Assembly: GCA_021813085.1 (NCBI GenBank)
Contig: JAKAMA010000148.1
Span: forward strand, 1-6,387
Direction: 5' to 3'
Source of the DNA: Chloroflexota bacterium
GTDB lineage: Bacteria > Chloroflexota > Dehalococcoidia > DSTF01 > JACRBR01
Length of the DNA stretch: 6,387 nucleotides
The position numbers were made by a program, and so were the translations under genes. The stretch's first letter is position 1. Each line of letters starts with the position of its first letter. Shown here one piece after another: positions 1-4,694 of the stretch. The notes below the pieces were generated by a model. That model was not told the origin of the DNA and did not search any database. It worked only from the letters and a program-made list of their open reading frames with translations.

Positions 1-231
1 AGGGGCGTCTTCGCCGGCCTGCCGTCGCCGATCGAGGCGACGCGCTACCACTCGCTCGCCATCCAGCCCGGCACCGTGCCGGACGTGCTCGAGGTGAGCG
101 CGCGTAGCGAGAGCGGCGTCATCATGGGGGTGCGCCACCGGACGCTGCAGGTCGAGGGCGTCCAGTTCCACCCGGAGTCGATCCTGACCGTCGATGGCAA
201 GGCGATCCTCCGGAACTTCCTCGCGATGTGA
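1..231 (+). CDS. trpG: Anthranilate synthase component II (glutamine amidotransferase), C-terminal part
   Basis: This is the last 76 codons of the glutamine amidotransferase subunit of anthranilate synthase, which releases ammonia from glutamine for TrpE to aminate chorismate. The gene starts upstream of the window, in frame 1. Visible class I amidotransferase signatures are RYHSL (residues 15-19 of the fragment) and GVQFHPES near residue 60, whose His and Glu complete the Cys-His-Glu triad; the nucleophile Cys lies upstream. The ending (ILRNFLAM, then TGA at 229-231) is typical of the family. The stop codon is also the first three bases of the repeat array in front of the next gene. TrpG and PabA amidotransferases are similar, but the following trpDCFB genes support the TrpG role. 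Confidence 0.95.
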   Translation, partial: RGVFAGLPSPIEATRYHSLAIQPGTVPDVLEVSARSESGVIMGVRHRTLQVEGVQFHPESILTVDGKAILRNFLAM

Positions 232-260
232 TATCATGATGTCGTGATATCACGATATCA
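229..260. promoter_or_regulatory. Probable antitoxin operator: four tandem 8-bp palindromic units
   Basis: Four 8-bp units follow each other without spacers: TGATATCA (229-236), TGATGTCG (237-244), TGATATCA (245-252) and CGATATCA (253-260). Units 1 and 3 are perfect palindromes; units 2 and 4 differ at two and one positions. The 32-bp block as a whole is also an imperfect palindrome. Ribbon-helix-helix (RHH) regulators, for example MetJ on its 8-bp met boxes, bind such arrays cooperatively as adjacent dimers. The next gene encodes an RHH protein, so autoregulation of the toxin-antitoxin pair is the natural reading. TATCAT at 232-237 resembles a -10 box, but I see no convincing -35 box. The array begins within the trpG stop codon and ends directly at the Shine-Dalgarno sequence. 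Confidence 0.7.
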
Positions 261-267
261 GGAGGTG
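260..267 (+). promoter_or_regulatory. Strong ribosome binding site of the antitoxin gene
   Basis: AGGAGGTG lies 5 nt before the ATG at 273. It decides the start: an in-frame GTG at 267 overlaps this site and cannot be the initiator served by it. It is the strongest Shine-Dalgarno sequence in the window. It abuts the last operator unit, so a protein bound there could affect both transcription and ribosome access. Confidence 0.8.
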
Positions 268-272
268 TGAGC

Positions 273-620
273 ATGAAGCGGCTGCTCGTGAGCATGGACG
301 AAGAACGCTATGAAGACCTCCGGCGCCTCGCCTTCGAGAAGAAGGCGCCCATGGCCGACCTCGTCCGCTACGCGCTGGAGAAGGTGTTCGAGGACCAGCT
401 AGACCGTATCGGCGGTGAGCGCGGACTCGAGGAATACCTGCGGGATCCATCGGGGACGATGACGATCGAGGAGTACATGGAGAGCAGGGGCATTGAGATA
501 CCGCGTCGACGTTCCCCGAAGACAGCTGCGAGCCCTCGACCGTCTGCCAACGGCCGAGCGGGCGCGCGTGGCCCGCGCGATCAAGGGCCTCGGCGAAAAC
601 TCGCGGCCGCGCGGCGTTAA
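273..620 (+). CDS. Ribbon-helix-helix antitoxin, with an overprinted C-terminal tail
   Basis: This 115-residue protein is the probable antitoxin and autorepressor of a type II toxin-antitoxin pair. Residues 1-45 fit the RHH (CopG/Arc/MetJ) fold: a short beta strand (KRLLVSM), helix one (DEERYEDLRRLAFEK), a turn (KAPMA) and helix two (DLVRYALEKVFED). Residues about 46-73 are acidic (GGERGLEEYLRDPSG, EEYMESRG) and would be the toxin-binding tail. From residue 74 the frame overlaps the toxin gene by 128 nt and the protein becomes Arg/Pro/Ala-rich, as expected of an out-of-frame reading; relatives usually stop near 70-90 residues. A TGA at 494-496 in another frame overlaps the toxin TTG (TTGA), so a one-base loss shortly upstream may have removed the original stop. 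RHH identity is fairly sure; the true C-terminus is not. Confidence 0.78.
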   Translation: MKRLLVSMDEERYEDLRRLAFEKKAPMADLVRYALEKVFEDQLDRIGGERGLEEYLRDPSGTMTIEEYMESRGIEIPRRRSPKTAASPRPSANGRAGARGPRDQGPRRKLAAARR

Positions 621-750
621 GAAGATGGCGGGAAGCGTGCTCTGGCGCATTCGCATCGGCGAATACCGTGTGCTGTTCACAATCTCGGACAGGCAGCGCG
701 TGGTGTCGGTCACCGAAGTCGTCAGGCGCACAACACACACCTATGACTAA
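493..750 (+). CDS. RelE/ParE-superfamily toxin
   Basis: This 85-residue protein matches the RelE/ParE toxin pattern. It has the N-terminal strand and helix YRVDVPRRQLRALDRLP, a second helix (TAERARVARAIKGL), a basic linker (RPRGVKKMAG), the strand pair VLWRIRIGEYRVLFTI and a final strand (RVVSVTEVV) ending THTYD. RelE members cleave mRNA on the ribosome and ParE members poison gyrase; the sequence alone does not decide which. The start is TTG at 493, with GGAGAG at 479-484 placed 8 nt upstream. It gives the usual short N-terminus, and no ATG or GTG fits better. Length and last strand look intact, so I expect an active protein. The stop (748-750) lies 8 nt inside trpD. The unit is antitoxin first, toxin second. 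Confidence 0.85.
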   Translation: MRYRVDVPRRQLRALDRLPTAERARVARAIKGLGENSRPRGVKKMAGSVLWRIRIGEYRVLFTISDRQRVVSVTEVVRRTTHTYD

Positions 751-1774
751 CACCGCACCCTTCACCATCCGCGACGCCCTCGCGCGGCTCATCGAGCGCG
801 ACGACCTCAGCGAAGCGCAGGCCGCCGCCTGCATGGAAGAGCTGATGACCGGCGCCGCGACGCCGGCGCAGTTCGCCGCCTTCGTCACCGCCCTCCGCAT
901 GAAGGGGGAGTCCGTCGACGAGATCGCGGGCATGGCGCGCGTCATGCGCGAGAAGGCGAGCCGCATCGAGGTGACGGGGCCCGTGCTCGACACCTGCGGC
1001 ACCGGCGGCGACCAGAGCGGCTCCTTCAACGTCAGCACGTGCGCCGCCTTCATCGCCGCCGGCGCCGGCGCGCGCGTCGCCAAGCACGGCAACCGCGCCA
1101 TGACGTCGCAGTGCGGCAGCGCCGATGTGCTGGAGGCGCTCGGCGCGAAGATCGACCTGGCGCCGCAGCAGGTCGCCGCCTGCATCGAGCGCGCCGGCAT
1201 TGGCTTCATGTTCGCGCAGACGTTCCACCCGGCGATGCGCCACGTCGCGCCGTCGCGGCGCGAGATCGGCATCCGTACCGTGTTCAACATGCTCGGCCCG
1301 CTGACCAACCCCGCCGGCGCGACGATGCAGGTCGTCGGTGTCGCGCACGCGCAGCTCGTCGAGAAGGTCGCGGCCGTGCTCGCCCGCCTCGGCAGCCGGC
1401 GCGCGCTCGTCGTCCACGGCGACGACGGGTTCGACGAGCTGAGCATCAGCGGCCCATCGACGGTCGCGCAGCTCTCTGATGGTGCGGTGCGGACCTACCG
1501 CGTGACGCCGGAGGACGCGGGGCTCGCCCGCCACGACATCGGCTACCTGCGCGGCGGCACGCCCGGGCAGAACGCCACCGAACTGCGTCTGGTGCTCGAA
1601 GGCGCTCCCGGCCCGCTGCGCGATTTCAGCCTGATCAACGCCGCGGCGGCGCTCGTCGCATGGGGCGCCGCCGCGGATCTCGCGGCCGGCGTGCGCGTGG
1701 CGGCGGAGAGCATCGACTCCGGCGCCGCGAGCGCCAAGCTCGACGCGTTCGTCGCCGCGACGAACGCCGTCTGA
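743..1774 (+). CDS. trpD: Anthranilate phosphoribosyltransferase
   Basis: TrpD transfers the phosphoribosyl group of PRPP to anthranilate, the second committed step of tryptophan synthesis, in the cytoplasm. The 343-residue protein has normal length and order: an N-terminal helical domain, then the PRPP-binding GTGGD (86-90), KHGNR (114-118), the family signature NMLGPLTNP (182-190) and the metal-binding segment HGDDGFDE (225-232). The expected K-S-G-S-A-D-V-L loop reads QCGSADVL, a mild variant. ATG 743 is chosen because it gives the usual N-terminus; longer in-frame starts would extend into the toxin gene. No Shine-Dalgarno sequence is visible before it (GCACAACACACACCT), and it overlaps the toxin's last 8 nt, so translation probably depends on ribosomes finishing the toxin. 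trpC follows after 16 nt. Confidence 0.97.
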   Translation: MTNTAPFTIRDALARLIERDDLSEAQAAACMEELMTGAATPAQFAAFVTALRMKGESVDEIAGMARVMREKASRIEVTGPVLDTCGTGGDQSGSFNVSTCAAFIAAGAGARVAKHGNRAMTSQCGSADVLEALGAKIDLAPQQVAACIERAGIGFMFAQTFHPAMRHVAPSRREIGIRTVFNMLGPLTNPAGATMQVVGVAHAQLVEKVAAVLARLGSRRALVVHGDDGFDELSISGPSTVAQLSDGAVRTYRVTPEDAGLARHDIGYLRGGTPGQNATELRLVLEGAPGPLRDFSLINAAAALVAWGAAADLAAGVRVAAESIDSGAASAKLDAFVAATNAV

Positions 1775-1790
1775 TCGGAGTCCAGCCGGC

Positions 1791-2621
1791 ATGCCCGATG
1801 ACATCATCACCCGGATCGTCGCCGACAAGCGCGTCGAGGTCGAAGCGCGCAAGCAGCGCGAGCCTCTCGACGCGCTCCGGCGCCGCCAGGAGCGTATCCC
1901 CACCGAGCAGTGGAGCCTCGTGCGCTCCATCCTCGAAGGCCCGCGCGGGCCCAGCACCGGCGGCAAGCGCATGCAGCTCATCGCCGAGATCAAGAAGGCG
2001 ACGCCGTCGAAGGGCCGCCTCGTGCCGGTGCTCGAACACCGCGCGATGGCGCGCACGTACACGATCGGCGGCGCCGCCGGCATCTCGATCCTCACCGAGT
2101 CGAAATACTTCCAGGGATCGATCGACTTCCTCGGCGAGTGCCGCGTCAGCATCGATGGCTACTACCCCGGTGGCCGCCCGGCCATGCTGCGCAAGGACTT
2201 CATCTTCGACCCCTACCAGATCTACGAGTCGCGCGCCTACGGGGCGGACGCCGTCCTGCTCATCGTCTCGATCCTGGCGGACGACGAGTTGCCGCGGCTC
2301 GTCGCCCTCGCGCACGAACAGCAGCTCGAGTGCCTCGTCGAGGTGGCGAACGAGCGAGAGGTCGAGCGCGCGCTGGCCGTCGAGAGCGACCTCATCGGCA
2401 TCAACAACCGCGACCTGCGCACGTTCAAGGTCGACCTCTCCGTGACCGGGCGGCTGCGGCCGCTGATCCCCCAGGACCGCGTGGTGGTGGCACTCAGCGG
2501 CATCCACAACCGCTCCGACACGGAGCGCATGGCGCAGGCCGGCGTCCACGCCGTGCTCGTCGGCGAGGCGCTGGTGACCGCGAAGGACGTGCGCGAGAAG
2601 ATGCGGGAGTTCCTGATCTGA
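1791..2621 (+). CDS. trpC: Indole-3-glycerol phosphate synthase, with an active-site substitution
   Basis: TrpC closes 1-(2-carboxyphenylamino)-1-deoxyribulose phosphate (CdRP) to indole-3-glycerol phosphate on a TIM barrel. The 276-residue protein carries IAEIKKATPSKG (64-75, holding E66 and K68), LRKDFIFDPYQIYESRAYGAD (133-153, holding K135), LVEV (E184), GINNRDL (N205) and a phosphate-binding end (AVLVGEALV). Aligned by eye with the Sulfolobus solfataricus enzyme, these match E51, K53, K110, E159 and N180. The position of its E210 is leucine here (L235, codon CTC at 2493-2495, in ALSGI), while S236 is kept. An insertion of about 8-10 residues (SIDGYYPGGRP) precedes the catalytic lysine loop. 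GGAG at 1777-1780 lies 10 nt before the ATG. The stop overlaps the next gene as TGATG. Identity is certain; the effect of the substitution is unknown. Confidence 0.95.
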   Translation: MPDDIITRIVADKRVEVEARKQREPLDALRRRQERIPTEQWSLVRSILEGPRGPSTGGKRMQLIAEIKKATPSKGRLVPVLEHRAMARTYTIGGAAGISILTESKYFQGSIDFLGECRVSIDGYYPGGRPAMLRKDFIFDPYQIYESRAYGADAVLLIVSILADDELPRLVALAHEQQLECLVEVANEREVERALAVESDLIGINNRDLRTFKVDLSVTGRLRPLIPQDRVVVALSGIHNRSDTERMAQAGVHAVLVGEALVTAKDVREKMREFLI

Positions 2622-3229
2622 TGCTGCTGGTCGTCCAGATGCACGGCGAGCCGGGCAGCGGCAAGAGCACGCTCGCGCGCGCCCTCGGCCCGGCGCTGCA
2701 CGCCGTCGTGCTGGACAAGGACATCGTGAAATCGGCGCTCCTGCGCGCTGGCGTCAGCGAAGCGCTGGCGGGGCCCGCATCATACGAGGCGTATTATGGC
2801 GTCGCGGCGAGCCTGCTGCGGCAGGGCTTATCCATCGTGCTCGACAACCCGGTCTATTGGCCGATCGCGCTCGAGAAGTCGCGCGGACTCGCGATGGACG
2901 CTGGCGCCTGCTACACGCTGATCGAGTGCGCGTGCCCCGACCGCGCCGAACTGCTGTGCCGCCTGCGGACGCGTGCCGCGATGGCGTCGCAGCCGCGCGA
3001 GCCGCTCGACCTCGACGAGCACCCCGGCGCCGTCGTCGTCACCACCCGCGAGCCACGGTTGGTGCTCGACACAACGCGCCCACTCGACCACCTCGTCCAG
3101 TCCACCGTCGCGTACATCGAGGCCCAATCCGCCGCGCCCAGCGCCCTAGCCGCGCCCGCGACTCCCCCTCTCCCATCTTGGGAGAGGCCAGACGGCCCGT
3201 CCGGGGGGCCGGGGGGTGAGGGCCCATGA
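2621..3229 (+). CDS. Small P-loop kinase-like ATPase embedded in the trp operon
   Basis: This 202-residue protein is probably a cytoplasmic phosphotransferase of the AAA_33 / zeta-toxin-like P-loop group. Visible elements are a Walker A motif GEPGSGKST (9-17, K15), the nucleotide-kinase-type LDKD (31-34), a Walker B-like strand SIVLDNP (71-77), a lid-like Arg cluster RLRTR (114-118) and a last core strand RLVLDTTRP (146-154). The substrate cannot be read from sequence; a role in tryptophan synthesis is not implied by any known pathway step. The start ATG overlaps the trpC stop (TGATG, 2619-2623) and the stop overlaps the trpF start (ATGA, 3226-3229), so it is translated within the operon. Residues from about 181 (TPPLPSWERPDGPSGGPGG) are encoded by a hairpin repeat, so the original C-terminus has probably been replaced. 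Confidence 0.85.
   Translation: MLLVVQMHGEPGSGKSTLARALGPALHAVVLDKDIVKSALLRAGVSEALAGPASYEAYYGVAASLLRQGLSIVLDNPVYWPIALEKSRGLAMDAGACYTLIECACPDRAELLCRLRTRAAMASQPREPLDLDEHPGAVVVTTREPRLVLDTTRPLDHLVQSTVAYIEAQSAAPSALAAPATPPLPSWERPDGPSGGPGGEGP
3161..3222 (+). repeat. GC-rich palindromic repeat forming the kinase gene's 3' end
   Basis: CCTCTCCC (3167-3174) and GGGAGAGG (3180-3187) form an 8-bp stem around ATCTT. They are followed by a G-rich segment containing GACGG-C-CCGTC (3191-3201) and a tract ending GGTGAGGG. This layout (CCCCTCTCCC hairpin, then GGCCGGGG, then GTGAGGG) is one I recall as a dispersed intergenic repeat in many bacterial genomes, and the peptide PLPSWERP it encodes is typical of such read-through. 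Here it lies inside the reading frame and supplies the G-rich sequence just before the trpF ATG. Copy number elsewhere in the genome cannot be judged from this window. Confidence 0.6.
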
Positions 3230-3948
3230 CGCGCGTCAAGATCTGCGGCTGCATGCGCGCCGCCGACGCCGTCGCCGCGGCAGAAGCCGGCGCCGACTTC
3301 ATCGGCATCGTCTTCGCCGAAAGCCGCCGCCGCGTCGCGCTCGAGGATGCCGCGCAGATCGCCGCCGCGGTGGGCGCGCCGCTGCGCGATGTCGAGCAGA
3401 GCGACCCGCCTCCCGCGCACCGCGCGCGCTTCGACAGCGTCGAGGCGTGGTTCGCCCACGGCGCCGAAGCGCTCGACCGCCTGCTCGCGCGCAAGCGGCC
3501 GCTCGTCGTCGGCGTGTTCGAGGACCAGCCGATCGAAGAGGTGGACGAGATCGCCGACGAGGCCGGACTCGACCTGGTGCAGCTCAGCGGTGACGAGCCG
3601 TGGGGCGACTGCCTGCTCGCCAACCGCCAGGCGATCAAGGTGGTGCGCCCGCGCCCCGGCATGAGTGCGGACGACCTCATGCGCCGCATCGAGCCCGGCG
3701 CCGCGCTGGCCGTGATGCTGGACCCGAGCCGCGGTACCGGCACCGCCGGCGACCGTGCGGCCGCCCGCGCGCTGGCGGCGCGCATGCCCGTGTGGCTCGC
3801 CGGCGGCCTGGCGCCGGACACCGTCGCCGCCGCGGTCCGCGACGTGCGCCCGTGGTGTGTCGACGTCTCGACCGGCGTCGAGACCGTCGGCGCGAAGGAC
3901 CCGGCGAAGATCGCCGCCTTTATCCGCGCCGTGCGCGAGGCAGGCTGA
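3226..3948 (+). CDS. trpF: Phosphoribosylanthranilate isomerase
   Basis: TrpF performs the Amadori rearrangement of phosphoribosylanthranilate to CdRP, the substrate of TrpC. The 240-residue TIM-barrel protein has the start motif VKICG with the catalytic general base Cys7, EAGADFIGIVFAESRRRV (20-37), VVGVFEDQ (94-101), LVQLSGDE (117-124), the general acid Asp166 in VMLDPSRGTGTAGD, LAGGLAPD and VDVSTGVET (212-220). It is longer than the usual 200-210 residues: about 30 extra residues (roughly 53-88, including PPPAHRARFDSVEAWFAHG) precede the strand PLVVGVF. The ATG at 3226 shares ATGA with the upstream stop; the G-rich tract at 3211-3222 may act as ribosome binding site. The stop TGA (3946-3948) overlaps the next ATG as TGATG. 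Confidence 0.95.
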   Translation: MTRVKICGCMRAADAVAAAEAGADFIGIVFAESRRRVALEDAAQIAAAVGAPLRDVEQSDPPPAHRARFDSVEAWFAHGAEALDRLLARKRPLVVGVFEDQPIEEVDEIADEAGLDLVQLSGDEPWGDCLLANRQAIKVVRPRPGMSADDLMRRIEPGAALAVMLDPSRGTGTAGDRAAARALAARMPVWLAGGLAPDTVAAAVRDVRPWCVDVSTGVETVGAKDPAKIAAFIRAVREAG

Positions 3949-4694
3949 TGCCGCACGATCGGAGCGGCGGAGCACCGCCGCCGGAAGGGCGTTCGCCCGC
4001 CCGTAAGGACAGGTCTTCAGACCTGTCCGCCCCGGCGGCGATCCGCAGCACCAGCAAGGACAGGTCTTCAGACCTGTCCTTCCCTCGCGTACGGCCGCCA
4101 GTCGGCACCAGGCGCACCAGCTACCCGCGGCGCAGACCATCGCCGAGATTGAGCGGCTTCAACTACACGGGCGGTCACGCCTATCACGTTGTGTTTCTCA
4201 CCGATCGTCGAGCGCCGCATTTCGCCTATCGCAGGTGGGCCGAAGCAGCCGCCGACGAACTCGGCGGCGCCGCGACGCGTACGGGATTCGGCCTCAAAGC
4301 GTACTGCGTCATGCCTGATCACATCCACGTGCTCATCGAAGGTGATGCGGCGCTCGGCTCAGACCTGCGTCGGTTCGCGCACAGCTTCAAACAACAGTTG
4401 GGGTTCAGATTCAAGCAGGCCACCGATCTCACGCTCTGGCATCGTAGCTACTATGATCACGTTGTCCGGCCCGACGAGCCGCTCGACGCGCACACCGCAT
4501 ACATCATCGGCAACCCGGTGCGCGCGGGCCTGGTCGACACAGTCGATGCGTGGCCGTTCTCGGGCCCGCGAGACCTGATCGCTGGCCACGGAGAGACGGA
4601 CAGGTCTGAAGACCTGTCCTTACGGCTCGTCGTGGCCCGACTCGAAGCGTCATTCGAAGGGATGCCTCATTATGACCACCACACCGCTCCCTGA
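3948..4694 (+). CDS. REP-associated (RAYT-like) Y1/HUH transposase
   Basis: This is a single-strand DNA transposase of the IS200-like Y1 family, REP-associated branch. The core shows [19 protein letters not shown], a strand pair ending [15 protein letters not shown] (HUH pair H125 and H127), [11 protein letters not shown] with the candidate nucleophile Tyr168 or Tyr169, and the closing signature [13 protein letters not shown]. Only two in-frame starts exist after trpF: ATG 3948, overlapping the trpF stop, and TTG 4149. I use ATG because the family-like stretch [13 protein letters not shown] begins before the TTG; the price is a 67-residue leader containing two translated palindromes (each KDRSSDLS). 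The frame ends 23 nt inside trpB after reading through the third palindrome. Third codon positions look less GC-biased than in the trp genes, which suggests transfer. The domain is intact; activity is unproven. Confidence 0.8.
   Translation: MPHDRSGGAPPPEGRSPARKDRSSDLSAPAAIRSTSKDRSSDLSFPRVRPPVGTRRTSYPRRRPSPRLSGFNYTGGHAYHVVFLTDRRAPHFAYRRWAEAAADELGGAATRTGFGLKAYCVMPDHIHVLIEGDAALGSDLRRFAHSFKQQLGFRFKQATDLTLWHRSYYDHVVRPDEPLDAHTAYIIGNPVRAGLVDTVDAWPFSGPRDLIAGHGETDRSEDLSLRLVVARLEASFEGMPHYDHHTAP
3964..3998. repeat. Two short hairpins upstream of the transposase
   Basis: GCGGCGG (3964-3970) pairs with CCGCCGC (3975-3981) around AGCA, and GGGCG (3987-3991) pairs with CGCCC (3994-3998) around TT. They lie between the trpF stop and the first REP-like palindrome, making four consecutive hairpins in about 120 nt. 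They could belong to the element's left end or weaken read-through into the transposase; the sequence does not decide. Confidence 0.5.
4001..4029 (+). repeat. REP-like palindrome, copy 1 (left inverted repeat)
   Basis: The core 4007-4028 is a 10-bp stem (GGACAGGTCT and AGACCTGTCC) around TC, preceded by CCGTAA. The 24 bases at 4005-4028 are repeated identically 51 nt downstream, in the same reading frame. The whole 29 bp is the exact inverse of 4597-4625. Confidence 0.85.
4056..4081 (+). repeat. REP-like palindrome, copy 2
   Basis: This copy has the same orientation as copy 1 and the same loop (TC). The stem is extended to 12 bp by AA at the left and TT at the right. It lies immediately upstream of the transposase domain and encodes KDRSSDLS in that frame. 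Confidence 0.85.
4597..4625 (-). repeat. REP-like palindrome, copy 3 (right inverted repeat)
   Basis: The core 4598-4619 has the same arms as copies 1 and 2, but its loop reads GA instead of TC, showing inverted orientation. TTACGG completes the 29-bp perfect match to the complement of 4001-4029. It lies inside the 3' end of the transposase frame (TDRSEDLS), about 50 nt before the trpB start. Confidence 0.85.

Larger units (their letters stand above)
4001..4625 (+). mobile_element. RAYT-type element bounded by 29-bp perfect inverted repeats
   Basis: A 29-bp sequence at 4001-4029 recurs as its exact reverse complement at 4597-4625, bracketing the transposase domain. Each end contains a REP-like palindrome with arms GGACAGGTCT and AGACCTGTCC; a further direct copy lies at 4056-4081. 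A Y1 transposase gene flanked by REP palindromes in opposite orientation is the classic REP/RAYT arrangement. I see no target-site duplication, and Y1 enzymes generally make none. It occupies the trpF-trpB junction without separating the genes onto different strands. The exact ends are uncertain: the cargo could extend back to 3949. Confidence 0.7.

Noticed and set aside
1..60. A trp leader peptide or attenuator
   Set aside because: The window begins inside trpG, so the operon's 5' region is outside, and no Trp-rich short frame with alternative hairpins is seen at internal junctions.
668..742. Upstream extension of trpD by 25 codons
   Set aside because: The extension is out-of-frame toxin sequence; ATG 743 gives the normal TrpD N-terminus.
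722..2152. A 476-codon open frame on the - strand opposite trpD and trpC
   Set aside because: It mirrors the codon structure of the two + strand genes in very GC-rich DNA, and its Arg/Ala/Asp/Val-rich product shows no recognisable domain.
4001..4081. The repeated palindromes as a small CRISPR array
   Set aside because: There are only two direct copies plus one inverted copy, each a nearly perfect palindrome, beside a Y1 transposase and with no cas genes; REP-type repeats explain them better.
2911..4140. A 409-codon open frame on the - strand opposite the kinase gene and trpF
   Set aside because: It crosses several genes and repeats, has no recognisable motif, and is explained as antisense to strongly GC3-biased coding DNA.
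4149..4694. TTG 4149 as the transposase start
   Set aside because: Possible, but the family-like basic segment RRRPSPRL precedes it; kept as the alternative start.
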